Source: Rhizobium tibeticum (lineage in GTDB: Bacteria; Pseudomonadota; Alphaproteobacteria; Rhizobiales; Rhizobiaceae). From it: 64,000 bases of DNA. Both the position numbers and the translations under genes were made by a program. The DNA lies in contig NZ_FOCV01000025.1 in the NCBI RefSeq assembly GCF_900110205.1, positions 1 through 64,000 of the forward strand, written 5' to 3'. How positions within the stretch are numbered: the first letter of the stretch is position 1; each line of letters begins with the position of its first letter. This document shows, piece by piece, positions 25,429-33,575 of the stretch. The notes below the pieces were generated by a model. The model had not been told where the DNA came from and ran no database searches. It saw only the letters and a list, made by a program, of their open reading frames with translations.

Positions 25429-26217
25429 TTACGACTTAGCCGGGGCGGCTTTGTGGAAGCGGGAGACGAGTTGCAGCAGGCCCATGCTGAGCCAGGTGAT
25501 CGAGAAGGCAATGACGGCCAGTGCCGACGGCTCGTAGGCGCGGTTGGCGCCCACCAGCTGCAGGTAGGGGCCAAAGGCCGGACGGTTGAGCAGCGCGGCC
25601 ATGGTGAATTCGCCCATAACGATCGCAAGCGTGATGAAGGCGCCGGAAAGCACGCCGCTCATGACGTTCGGGAAAATGCACTTGAACAAGATCGTCGTCC
25701 AGCTTGCGCCGAGGCTTTCGGCCGCTTCCGTCAGGGTGCGGACGTCGATTGCCCGCATGGCGGTGTCGACGGCGCGGTACATGTAGGGCAGCGAGAGCGT
25801 CATGTAGGAGAGGACCAGCAGGATGTTCGTGCCCGTCGTCGAACCCGTCAGCGGCAGGATCGACGATGAGTTGTACATTCTGAGGTAGCCGAAGACGATC
25901 ACGATTGCCGGGATGACGAGCGGCAGCAGCGTGATGAACTCGACGATCGGGCGGATCTGCGGCAAGCGCAGGCGCACCCAATAGGCTGTCGGCACCACAA
26001 GCAGCATACCGAAGACGATCGTCAGCAGCGCCATCAGCATCGAATAACCGAAGGTCTCGCGGAACTGCGCTTCGGAAAAAACCGAGGCGTAGGCATCAAA
26101 ACTGTAGGCGCCACGGCGCATACGCAGCGAAAATTCGATTGTGGCGATGAGCGGCAGGACGAAGTAGATCGCGCCGAATGCGATGGATATCCAGGCTCCA
26201 AGGCGTGATGTCTTCAT
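25429..26217 (-). CDS. ABC transporter permease (PotC type)
   Basis: The protein has 262 residues. I place the start at the ATG at 26217, which gives an ATGA overlap with the upstream permease and has GGTGG just before; a GTG at 26226 is the alternative. Six membrane helices are predicted. The coupling loop reads T-L-T-E-A-A-E-S-L-G-A-S-W-T-T-I-L-F, then K-C-I-F-P-N-V. It forms the inner-membrane pore with the PotB-type partner. The 13-bp gap to the ATPase gene indicates one operon. Confidence 0.9.
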   Translation of the reverse strand: MKTSRLGAWISIAFGAIYFVLPLIATIEFSLRMRRGAYSFDAYASVFSEAQFRETFGYSMLMALLTIVFGMLLVVPTAYWVRLRLPQIRPIVEFITLLPLVIPAIVIVFGYLRMYNSSSILPLTGSTTGTNILLVLSYMTLSLPYMYRAVDTAMRAIDVRTLTEAAESLGASWTTILFKCIFPNVMSGVLSGAFITLAIVMGEFTMAALLNRPAFGPYLQLVGANRAYEPSALAVIAFSITWLSMGLLQLVSRFHKAAPAKS

Positions 26218-27107
26218 TTTTGCCACCGTTCAGCGCGCATGCGCAGCAGGATGTAAACAAGGTTGGACAGGCCGGTGATGACGATCATGCCAAGCGCCAG
26301 CGCGTAGCCGAGGTTGGCGTTGTGAAGCACGTCGCCGCGGATCTGCGCATAGAGCAGGATCGGCACGATGTTGAGGGAGCTGCCGGTCAGCGCGTAGGCC
26401 GTGGCGATGGCGCCGAAGGCGTTCGCAAAGAGGAGCAGCGTCGTGCCCATCAGGCTGGGCCAGAGAATCGGGAAGGCGACCATGCGCCAGTACTGGCCAT
26501 TGGTGGCGCCGAGGATCAGCGCGGCTTCCTTCCACTCCTTCTTCATACCGTCAAGCGCCGGCGTCAGGATCAGGACCATCAGCGGGATCTGGAAGTACAT
26601 GTAGGTGAGGGTGAGCCCGAAGAAGCTCAGCAGGTTGAAACCGGTGGAATAGAGATTGAAGCCAAACCAGTCGCGCATCAAAACGGTCACGAGACCGGTG
26701 CGTCCGAGGGTGGCGAGGAAGGCGAAGGCAAGCGGTACGCCTGCGAAATTGGAGGCAACACCGGAGAAGGTCAGCAGGCCCGAACGAACCCAGTTCGGCA
26801 GGCCGCCTAGCACGACTGCCCAGGCGAGGAAGAAGCCGATCAGTGCGCCACCGAGGGCAGATGCCACGGACACCTTGATACTGATCCAGTAGGCGCTGAG
26901 AATCGACGGCGTGAACAGGTCGGCAATGTTCTTGAGGGTCAGGTCGCCTTCCGGCGTCAGAAATGCACCTGCGACCAGATAAAGCGTCGGTATGATAAGG
27001 AACATCGCAGCGAAGATCATGAACGGCGCGATGCCGAGCCAGTCTACGATCCTGTCGCGGTTTATCATGGGCGTGGCTGGGGCCGCGGATGTTGAAACAG
27101 TGGTCAT
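26214..27107 (-). CDS. ABC transporter permease (PotB type)
   Basis: The protein has 297 residues from the ATG at 27107 (M-T-T-V-S-T-S-A-A-P). The first helix is I-A-P-F-M-I-F-A-A-M-F-L-I-I-P-T-L-Y-L-V. Six helices and the loop K-E-A-A-L-I-L-G-A-T-N-G-Q-Y-W-R-M identify the larger permease of a polyamine/iron-type importer. It lies 74 bp after the binding-protein stop, separated by a stable hairpin, and overlaps the next permease by four bases. Substrate assignment depends on the binding protein and remains open. Confidence 0.9.
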   Translation of the reverse strand: MTTVSTSAAPATPMINRDRIVDWLGIAPFMIFAAMFLIIPTLYLVAGAFLTPEGDLTLKNIADLFTPSILSAYWISIKVSVASALGGALIGFFLAWAVVLGGLPNWVRSGLLTFSGVASNFAGVPLAFAFLATLGRTGLVTVLMRDWFGFNLYSTGFNLLSFFGLTLTYMYFQIPLMVLILTPALDGMKKEWKEAALILGATNGQYWRMVAFPILWPSLMGTTLLLFANAFGAIATAYALTGSSLNIVPILLYAQIRGDVLHNANLGYALALGMIVITGLSNLVYILLRMRAERWQK

Positions 27108-27142
27108 AGACGACAGCCTTATCGGGGCAATGAAGAACGAAA

Positions 27143-27167
27143 CCTCTCCGCCAGGAGGGCGGAGAGG
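27143..27167 (-). other. Intercistronic hairpin between binding-protein and permease genes
   Basis: CCTCTCCGCC pairs perfectly with GGCGGAGAGG over a five-base loop, 15 bp past the binding-protein stop. There is no U-run long enough for full termination. It probably trims or protects the message so that the binding protein is made in excess. Confidence 0.65.
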
Positions 27168-27181
27168 TCCTGCGTCAGAGA

Positions 27182-28285
27182 TTACTTGACGTTGGCGCCG
27201 ACGACGCTGTCCCACTTGGTGGTGATGGCGGTCTTGCCAGCAGCCTGCTCGTCGAGGGTCGGGAATACGGCCTTTTCATAGGCAGCGGCTGGCGGCAGCT
27301 TGTCGAGAAGTGCCTGCGGGACCTTCTTGTTCTTCGCCAGATCGTTGAAGCGGATCGGGTGGCAATAGCCCTTCAGCCAGCCAAGCTGACCTTCGTCCGA
27401 ATAGAGGTATTCCATCCAGAGCTTGGCAGCGTTCGGATGCGGAGCAAAGGCGGAGATCGCCTGGACGTACACGCCGGCGACAACGCCCGATGCCGGAACG
27501 ACGACTTCAGCCGGCGGGTTGCCCTTCAGCGTATCGCGCCAGGACAAGCCGTTGTAGTCCCAAGCGACGACGATCGGGGTCGAGCCCTGAGCGAGCGAGG
27601 CGGACTTGCCGATGACAGGAACGAGATTACCCGCCTTGTTGAGTTCGGCAAAGTAAGCGAGACCGGCTTCACCAGCCTTGGTCGCATCCTTTTCACCAGC
27701 AGCGACGCCGGCAGCGTAGACGGCCTGAACAGCCTGGTTGGAAGCGCGCGGGTCGCCAGCGAGAGCGATGCTGTTGGCGTAGTCCGACTTCTTCAGGTCG
27801 GCCCAGTCCTTGGGAACGTCCTTGACGATATCGGTGTTCACGACGAAGGAGAGAACGCCGTAGTAATCGCCATACCAGAAGCCATCGGCATCCTTGGCGC
27901 TGTCAGGAATGGAATCCCAGGTCGAAACCTTGTAGGGCTGGATCAGGCCTTCGGCCTTTGCCGACGGACCGAAGGAGAGACCAACGTCGATCACGTCGGG
28001 CGCCTGCGGGCCGCTGTTGCCCTTGTTGGCCTTGATGGCTTCGATTTCGTCGCCCGAACCTGCATCCGGGTTCAGTTCGTTGACTTCGAGGCCGTACTTG
28101 GCCTTGAAACCGGCAATGACGTCGCCGTAGCCGCACCAGTCGTGCGGAAGCGCGATCGTCGTCAGCGTGCCTTCCTTCTTGGCAGCGGCGATAAGTTCAG
28201 CGCTTGGTTCGGCAGCTGCGATTGCCGTCGAAGCAACAACAAGAGCAGTAGAAAGCGAAAGCATTTTTGAGATATTAGAGATCAC
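27182..28285 (-). CDS. ABC transporter substrate-binding protein (PotD/iron-type group)
   Basis: The protein has 367 residues behind AAGGAG. The signal peptide is residues 1-25 (M-L-S-L-S-T-A-L-V-V-A-S-T-A-I-A-A-A). The mature part opens E-L-I-A-A-A-K-K-E-G-T-L-T-T-I-A-L-P-H-D-W-C-G-Y-G. A-P-D-V-I-D-V-G-L-S-F follows, then W-Y-G-D-Y-Y-G-V-L-S-F-V-V-N-T and A-K-L-W-M-E-Y-L-Y-S-D-E-G-Q. This two-lobed family binds polyamines, ferric ions, phosphonates or related solutes. The RpiR-type regulator gene lies immediately upstream on the same strand, and an amine-catabolism set diverges from it. An amine substrate is therefore plausible but unproven. Confidence 0.88.
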   Translation of the reverse strand: MISNISKMLSLSTALVVASTAIAAAEPSAELIAAAKKEGTLTTIALPHDWCGYGDVIAGFKAKYGLEVNELNPDAGSGDEIEAIKANKGNSGPQAPDVIDVGLSFGPSAKAEGLIQPYKVSTWDSIPDSAKDADGFWYGDYYGVLSFVVNTDIVKDVPKDWADLKKSDYANSIALAGDPRASNQAVQAVYAAGVAAGEKDATKAGEAGLAYFAELNKAGNLVPVIGKSASLAQGSTPIVVAWDYNGLSWRDTLKGNPPAEVVVPASGVVAGVYVQAISAFAPHPNAAKLWMEYLYSDEGQLGWLKGYCHPIRFNDLAKNKKVPQALLDKLPPAAAYEKAVFPTLDEQAAGKTAITTKWDSVVGANVK

Positions 28286-28465
28286 TGTTGTTCTCCTTCA
28301 GGGTTCAGTGTCTGACGATGCTGTTACTGACGTTACGTGAAGCTATCGTGACAGCTCGATGACGTTCTTTTTTCTTTGTATAGCAGACAGTTGGCCGCGA
28401 TGTTTTATTTACGACACGTTGCTTGCATGCACGACTTGCGTCATCTCTGCGTTGTATTTTTCCTC

Positions 28466-29338
28466 CTAGCCGAGTTTGCGGAAGAGTCTGGTTTGTTCGA
28501 ACAGACCCTCCAAGGTTTTCATGCGTTCTTTCGTCTCGTCCCATGTCGAGCTCTGGACAGCCTCGATCAGCGCTTCGACGATGAAGAGAGTGACGACGGA
28601 CGAGTCCCATGCCGACGGCGCCTCGATCTGCACGCGAAAGGTATGACGCGCGAGCTTGGCGGCCGGCGAGACCCATTGATCGGTGAAGACGACAATCTCG
28701 GCGCCACTCTTGCGGGCAGCGGTCGCAAGGCTAACCATTTCCTGCTCGTAGCGGCGGATATCGAAAATCACCAAGAGGTCGCCGGGATTCATATTGAGAA
28801 CATATTGCGGCCAGCTGCTCGAATTCGACGACAACAGCGCGGTGTTCGGGCGAATGACCTGCATATGCGTGAAGAAGTACTCGGCCAGGGCGCCGGTGAT
28901 GCGCCCGCCGACGAAATAAAGGCCGCGCTTACGATCGGACAACAGCGAGGCGACATCGTTGAAGGTCGCCGTGTCGAGAGCGCTCAGTGTCTGGCGCAGG
29001 TTGCCCATGATTGCGTCGGCAAACCGGTTCAGAATGTGCGTGCCCGGCGCGTTGGAGGCCCATCGGTCATGCTTGGCGATGGGATTTGAAATCGTCGCTT
29101 CTACCTCTTGATGGAGGTGCGCCTGGAAGTCGGGATAGCCTTTGAAGCCCAGCTTCTGAACCATGCGTACGACCGTCGGCGTCGATACGCCTGCGTTTTC
29201 CGCAATCGTCGTTATGCTCCCCAGTCCGGAGACAGGGTAGTTGTCCAACAGGCTCTCAGCCAATTGCTTTTCAGCCCGCGTGAGCGTGCCAAAATGCGAA
29301 TGGATTACGTCCGAAACTGTCTTCGACGCAGCGGTCAC
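28466..29338 (-). CDS. MurR/RpiR-family transcriptional regulator with SIS domain
   Basis: The protein has 290 residues from the GTG at 29338, which has GGGGAG at good spacing; an upstream in-frame ATG at 29413 lacks one. The N-terminal HTH_6 domain (about 1-75) reads L-T-R-A-E-K-Q-L-A-E-S-L-L and S-I-T-T-I-A-E-N-A-G-V-S-T-P-T-V-V-R-M-V. It ends in K-L-G-F-K-G-Y-P-D-F-Q. The C-terminal SIS fold (about 110-250) has Y-F-V-G-G-R-I-T-G-A-L-A-E-Y and I-F-D-I-R-R-Y. SIS domains usually bind phosphosugars, but amine-linked members exist. It lies between the ABC operon it precedes and the divergent gamma-glutamyl gene set, with inverted repeats upstream. Confidence 0.88.
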   Translation of the reverse strand: MTAASKTVSDVIHSHFGTLTRAEKQLAESLLDNYPVSGLGSITTIAENAGVSTPTVVRMVQKLGFKGYPDFQAHLHQEVEATISNPIAKHDRWASNAPGTHILNRFADAIMGNLRQTLSALDTATFNDVASLLSDRKRGLYFVGGRITGALAEYFFTHMQVIRPNTALLSSNSSSWPQYVLNMNPGDLLVIFDIRRYEQEMVSLATAARKSGAEIVVFTDQWVSPAAKLARHTFRVQIEAPSAWDSSVVTLFIVEALIEAVQSSTWDETKERMKTLEGLFEQTRLFRKLG

Positions 29339-29369
29339 GCGACTTGCTCCCCGGGATTGGTCTTGTGCC

Positions 29370-29386
29370 ACTTTCCCACTGAAAGT
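29370..29386. promoter_or_regulatory. Inverted repeat in the RpiR promoter (ACTTTC-N5-GAAAGT)
   Basis: ACTTTCCCACTGAAAGT is a perfect 6-5-6 inverted repeat 32 bp upstream of the regulator start. Its GAAA/TTTC arms resemble operators of RpiR-family proteins. It is a candidate autoregulatory site. Confidence 0.4.
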
Positions 29387-29422
29387 TAACAACGCTGTCA
29401 CAATCCATGTCAACTGCTGTCA

Positions 29423-29438
29423 TGAAAAGAAATTTTCA
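29423..29438. promoter_or_regulatory. Inverted repeat TGAAAA-N4-TTTTCA
   Basis: TGAAAAGAAATTTTCA is a perfect 6-4-6 inverted repeat midway between the divergent regulator and amidohydrolase genes. It has the same arm composition as the site at 29370. Two such repeats in one 175-bp intergenic region strengthen the operator reading. Confidence 0.45.
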
Positions 29439-29513
29439 GAGCGCGCTTGACAGTCGTCGAAAGCTGAAGAATTCTTTTCTTATACATTCTTTATTAATGA
29501 TCGGGATGCGGCT

Positions 29514-30287
29514 GTGGTGCCTGCTCAGTTCAAGGTTCTAAGCGAAGCGGAAGGCGCATGCGTTTCGGTCGAGCGGCCGAATGGCAAGAGCCCGTTGCTG
29601 GTGATCTGCGAGCATGCATCCCGATTGCTGCCTGAACGGTACGGCACACTTGGTCTCTCCGGCGAGGCCCTGGAAAGTCATATCGCATGGGATCCCGGCG
29701 CATTGGCAGTTGCCCGCGGGATTTCCGAAGCGCTCGATGCCACGCTCATTTACCAGCGATTTTCGCGATTGATCTACGATTGCAACAGGCCGCCGGAGTC
29801 TCCGGGGGCGATGCCGGCGAGAAGCGAAATTTACGAGATTCCCGGCAATGCCCATCTCAGCGCGGAAGAACGCCGCGCGCGCGCCGAAGCATTGTATATT
29901 CCTTTCCACGACGCCATTCGCGCAATGATTCGAAATCGCAAGGCGAGGGGGCAGGAGACGGTGATTGCGACTGTCCACAGCTTCACTCCGGTGTACCACG
30001 ACAAAACCCGCGCCGTGGAAATTGGTATATTGCACGACGAAGACAGCCGCTTTGCCGACAGCGTTTTGAACGCCGCATCGACCGGCTCGCCTCTCTACAA
30101 AATCGAACGCAACGAACCCTACGGCCCTGCGGATGGCGTGACCCACACGCTGATCTTGCATGGGCTGTCCAACGGGTTCCGTAATGTAATGATCGAGGTC
30201 CGCAACGACCTCATCTCAGACGAAGACGGTCAAGGGGTCATGGCCGACTATCTGACGGGGCTTCTCCAGCAAAGCCTGGACGCCTGA
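29514..30287 (+). CDS. N-formylglutamate amidohydrolase family protein
   Basis: The protein has 257 residues starting at one of two adjacent GTG codons. Family landmarks are L-V-I-C-E-H-A-S-R-L-L-P-E at about 30-42, then S-H-I-A-W-D-P-G-A and L-I-Y-D-C-N-R-P-P. A-T-V-H-S-F-T-P-V-Y and V-M-I-E-V-R-N-D-L-I follow. These metal-dependent enzymes cleave N-acyl glutamate bonds; the type enzyme releases glutamate and formate in histidine breakdown. No hut genes are nearby. Instead it heads a set with an amine permease, a glutamine-synthetase-like ligase and two dehydrogenases. It could therefore release glutamate from a gamma-glutamyl intermediate. That reassignment is inference. Confidence 0.85.
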   Translation: MVPAQFKVLSEAEGACVSVERPNGKSPLLVICEHASRLLPERYGTLGLSGEALESHIAWDPGALAVARGISEALDATLIYQRFSRLIYDCNRPPESPGAMPARSEIYEIPGNAHLSAEERRARAEALYIPFHDAIRAMIRNRKARGQETVIATVHSFTPVYHDKTRAVEIGILHDEDSRFADSVLNAASTGSPLYKIERNEPYGPADGVTHTLILHGLSNGFRNVMIEVRNDLISDEDGQGVMADYLTGLLQQSLDA

Positions 30288-30412
30288 CAACGAAGAAAAG
30301 ACCCCGGGGAGCAGTCTAACTGCGGTCCGCCCGTAGGCGAAAACGTCACGGGCACTTTGGCACTGGATGATCACCCGCAATCCCGCGGCTGATCGCTAAA
30401 CAGGGGGAAGTC

Positions 30413-31960
30413 ATGTCCGACTACACGGATCACGACAAGAAACAGGATATGCATGTCCTGCATTCCATGGGCTATGCTCAGGAGCTGGAACGGCGAATGA
30501 GCTCGTTCTCGAACTTTGCGGTCTCATTTTCTATCATCTGCATCCTTTCCGGCGGCATCAACTCGCTGGCGCAAGCGACGGCGGGCGCCGGCGGTGCGGC
30601 CATCGGCATCGGCTGGCCGCTCGGTTGCTTCGTTTCGCTGGTGTTCGCTGTGGCGATGGCGCAGATCAGCTCGGCCTATCCGACCGCGGGCGGTCTCTAC
30701 CACTGGGGTTCGATCCTCGGCAACCGCTTCACCGGCTGGTTAACCGCCTGGTTCAACCTCCTCGGCCTCGTTACGGTGCTCGGCGCGATCAACGTCGGCA
30801 CCTACTACTTCTTCATGGGATCGTTTGGAACGAGCTACTTCGGCCTGACTGATACCACTGTCGTGCGTATCCTGTTCCTGGTTGTTATCACCGGCGCGCA
30901 GGCGCTCGTGAACCACATGGGGATCGGGCTGACGGCGAAGCTCACCGATTTTTCGGGCTACCTGATCTTCGCAACGGCAATTGCCCTGGCTGCAGTTTGC
31001 TTGCTGGCGGCGCCATCCTACGACATTGCCCGCCTGTTTACCTTCGCAAACTATTCCGGCGAAGCGGGTGGCAACGTATGGCCGTCGACTTCTGGTGCCT
31101 GGGTATTCCTGCTTGGTCTGCTGCTGCCGATCTATACGATCACCGGCTATGACGCTTCGGCGCATACCTCGGAGGAAACGGTGAAGGCTGCCCACTCCGT
31201 TCCGCGTGGCATGGTTGCCTCCGTTCTTTGGTCGGCTCTCTTCGGCTACATCATGCTTTGCGCATTCGTGCTGATGCTCCCGAACATGGACGACGCGGCC
31301 AAGCAGGGCTGGAACGTCTTCTTCTGGGCCATGGACAGCCAAGTCAACCCTGTCGTCAAGGATCTGCTCTATCTCGCCATCTTCGTCAGCCAGTGGCTGT
31401 GCGGTCTGGCGACGGTGACCTCGGTCTCCCGGATGATCTTCGCCTTCTCGCGTGACGGCGGCCTGCCGGCATCCAAGGCTCTCGCCAAGGTCAGCCCGCA
31501 GCACCGCACGCCGGTTGCCGCCATCTGGACCGGTTCGATCCTCTCCGTACTGTTCGTCTGGGGCTCGTCGCTTGTTTCGATCGGCGAGACGCCGGTTTAC
31601 ACGATCGTCGTCTCGTGCACGGTCATCTTCCTGTTCTTCTCCTTTGCGATCCCGATCACCCTCGGTCTCTTCGCGTGGGGCACGTCGAAGTGGGACAAGA
31701 TGGGTCCATGGAACCTCGGCGAAGGCGTATTCAAGCTGTTCGCAGTCCTTTCGATCCTTGCGATGATACTGATCTTCGTCCTCGGGATCCAGCCGCCGAA
31801 CCAATGGGCGCTTTACATCACGGTCGGCTTCCTGGTCCTTACCGGCATCGTCTGGTTCGGTTTCGAAAGCCGCCGCTTCAAAGGCCCACCGATCGGCGAC
31901 GAGGTTGCGCGCCGTCAGGTGGAAATCGCGGCTGCCGAAAAGGCTGTCGGCGAAGCCTGA
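30413..31960 (+). CDS. APC-superfamily amino acid/amine permease
   Basis: The protein has 515 residues behind CAGGGGGAA, with twelve predicted membrane helices. The N-terminal segment F-S-N-F-A-V-S-F-S-I-I-C-I-L-S-G-G-I precedes helix 1, and A-Y-P-T-A-G-G-L-Y-H-W-G lies in helix 3. G-Y-D-A-S-A-H-T-S-E-E-T near residue 245 is the signature of the GABA/amine branch of the APC family. S-R-M-I-F-A-F-S-R-D-G-G-L-P is in the later half. It should import an amino acid or amine with protons or sodium. The glutamine-synthetase-like gene follows after a strong hairpin. Confidence 0.9.
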   Translation: MSDYTDHDKKQDMHVLHSMGYAQELERRMSSFSNFAVSFSIICILSGGINSLAQATAGAGGAAIGIGWPLGCFVSLVFAVAMAQISSAYPTAGGLYHWGSILGNRFTGWLTAWFNLLGLVTVLGAINVGTYYFFMGSFGTSYFGLTDTTVVRILFLVVITGAQALVNHMGIGLTAKLTDFSGYLIFATAIALAAVCLLAAPSYDIARLFTFANYSGEAGGNVWPSTSGAWVFLLGLLLPIYTITGYDASAHTSEETVKAAHSVPRGMVASVLWSALFGYIMLCAFVLMLPNMDDAAKQGWNVFFWAMDSQVNPVVKDLLYLAIFVSQWLCGLATVTSVSRMIFAFSRDGGLPASKALAKVSPQHRTPVAAIWTGSILSVLFVWGSSLVSIGETPVYTIVVSCTVIFLFFSFAIPITLGLFAWGTSKWDKMGPWNLGEGVFKLFAVLSILAMILIFVLGIQPPNQWALYITVGFLVLTGIVWFGFESRRFKGPPIGDEVARRQVEIAAAEKAVGEA

Positions 31961-31983
31961 GGTTTCGGCTTCCCTCTCCAACG

Positions 31984-32007
31984 GCGGGGCCGCGATGGCG
32001 GCCCCGC
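31984..32007 (+). other. Strong GC hairpin between permease and GS-like ligase genes
   Basis: GCGGGGCCGC pairs perfectly with GCGGCCCCGC over a GATG loop, 23 bp after the permease stop. Only TTG follows, so it may act as a partial terminator or message stabiliser rather than a full stop. Confidence 0.6.
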
Positions 32008-32104
32008 TTGCCGGATCAACGAAAAGGCATCAGAGGCGGCAGGCCCACTTCACGGTATGCTCTTTCGTTGTCCCGATTTCAGTTCAAGGTCAGGCGGATT
32101 CAAT

Positions 32105-33472
32105 ATGAGCATCTATACCCTCGACGATCTCAAGCAGGATGTTGCCGACGGGCGCATCGACACCGTTCTGGCGTGCCAGGTGGACATGCAGGGCCGCTTG
32201 ATGGGCAAGCGCTTTCAGGCTGAATACTTCCTCGAAAGCGCATGGAAGGAAACGCATAGCTGCAACTATCTCGTTGCCACCGACATGGAGATGGAAACCG
32301 TCTCCGGCTACAAGGCGACGAGCTGGGAAAAGGGCTATGGCGACTACACGATGAAGCCTGATCTTTCGACGCTGCGCCGTATTCCGTGGCTCGAAGGCAC
32401 GGCGCTCGTGCTCTGCGATCTCCTCGACCACCACACGCATGAAGAGGTGTCGCACTCACCGCGCGCGATCCTGAAGAAACAGGTCAAGCGGTTGGAAGAC
32501 ATGGGCATGAAGGCGTTCATGGCCTCGGAGCTCGAATTCTTCCTGTTCGACCAGACCTATGAGTCCGCGCACGCGTCCGGCTATCGCAATCTGAAGCTCG
32601 CCAGCGCCTACAACGAGGACTACCACATCTTCCAGACGACCAAGGAAGAAGAGGTCATGCGGGCAATCCGCACCGGCCTTCAGGGGGCCGGCATTCCGGT
32701 CGAAAATTCCAAGGGCGAGGCGTCCGCGGGCCAGGAAGAAATCAACGTCCGCTATGCCGACGCGCTGACGATGGCCGATCGCCACTCGATTATCAAGAAC
32801 GGCTGCAAGGAAATCGCCTGGTCAAAGGGCAAGGCAATCACCTTCCTGGCGAAGTGGCACTACAATGCCGCCGGCAGTTCGTCGCATATTCATCAGTCGC
32901 TCTGGAGCGCTGACGGCAAGACGCCGCTCTTTTACGATGAGGGTGGCAAGTACGGCATGTCGCCGCTGATGAACAACTACGTGGCCGGTCTTCTCGCCCA
33001 CGCGAGCGAGATCACCTACTTCCTCGCACCTTACATCAACTCGTACAAGCGCTTCATGGCGGGCACCTTTGCGCCGACGAAGGCAATCTGGAGCAAGGAC
33101 AACCGCACGGCCGGCTATCGCCTCTGCGGCGACGACACCAAAGCGATCCGCATCGAGTGCCGTGTCGGCGGCTCCGACCTCAATCCCTACCTCGCCTTTG
33201 CCGCGTTGCTTGCCGCCGGCATCGATGGGATAGAGAAGAAGATGGTGCTCGAGGCGCCGTTCGTCGGCGACGCCTATGGAGCTCGCAGCGTCCGCGAGAT
33301 CCCGCGTACGCTGCGTGCGGCAACAGTCGCCATGACGGAATCGAAGATGCTGCGCAATGCCTTCGGCGATGATGTCGTCGACCACTACACCCGTGCTGCC
33401 GAGTGGGAGCAGGAAGAATACGATCGTCGCATCACCGACTGGGAAGTGGCGCGCGGTTTCGAAAGAGCATAA
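32105..33472 (+). CDS. Glutamine-synthetase-like gamma-glutamyl-amine ligase (PuuA/IpuC/GlnT type)
   Basis: The protein has 455 residues from the ATG at 32105. It has the glutamine synthetase fold. The N-terminal beta-grasp domain (R-I-D-T-V-L-A-C-Q-V-D-M-Q-G-R-L-M-G-K-R) is followed by A-S-E-L-E-F-F-L-F, then G-E-A-S-A-G-Q-E-E-I-N-V, and N-A-A-G-S-S-S-H-I-H-Q-S-L. R-I-E-C-R-V-G-G-S-D-L-N-P-Y-L-A comes late in the protein. True GlnA carries an adenylylated Tyr loop, and I do not see it here. Relatives join glutamate to putrescine, isopropylamine or ethanolamine using ATP. The neighbouring permease, aldehyde dehydrogenase, iron alcohol dehydrogenase and amidohydrolase support the catabolic amine role. 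Confidence 0.88.
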   Translation: MSIYTLDDLKQDVADGRIDTVLACQVDMQGRLMGKRFQAEYFLESAWKETHSCNYLVATDMEMETVSGYKATSWEKGYGDYTMKPDLSTLRRIPWLEGTALVLCDLLDHHTHEEVSHSPRAILKKQVKRLEDMGMKAFMASELEFFLFDQTYESAHASGYRNLKLASAYNEDYHIFQTTKEEEVMRAIRTGLQGAGIPVENSKGEASAGQEEINVRYADALTMADRHSIIKNGCKEIAWSKGKAITFLAKWHYNAAGSSSHIHQSLWSADGKTPLFYDEGGKYGMSPLMNNYVAGLLAHASEITYFLAPYINSYKRFMAGTFAPTKAIWSKDNRTAGYRLCGDDTKAIRIECRVGGSDLNPYLAFAALLAAGIDGIEKKMVLEAPFVGDAYGARSVREIPRTLRAATVAMTESKMLRNAFGDDVVDHYTRAAEWEQEEYDRRITDWEVARGFERA

Positions 33473-33575
33473 TAGGCGTGGCCAAGGCCGCACGGCGCCC
33501 TGTCATATGATCTCCATAGCTGAGGAGATTGTTGGGGTTTGCCGGTTTGGCACGTGAAAACAAAGGATGAAGATC

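Noticed and set aside
29514..30287. Histidine-utilisation role for the N-formylglutamate amidohydrolase homologue
   Set aside because: No hutH, hutU, hutI or hutF gene is near. Neighbours point to amine catabolism, so the hut gene name was not used.
30740..31981. A 413-codon minus-strand frame inside the APC permease gene
   Set aside because: It is antisense to a membrane protein and rich in Arg/Asp/Glu. It has no recognisable domain and is explained by codon bias in the real gene.
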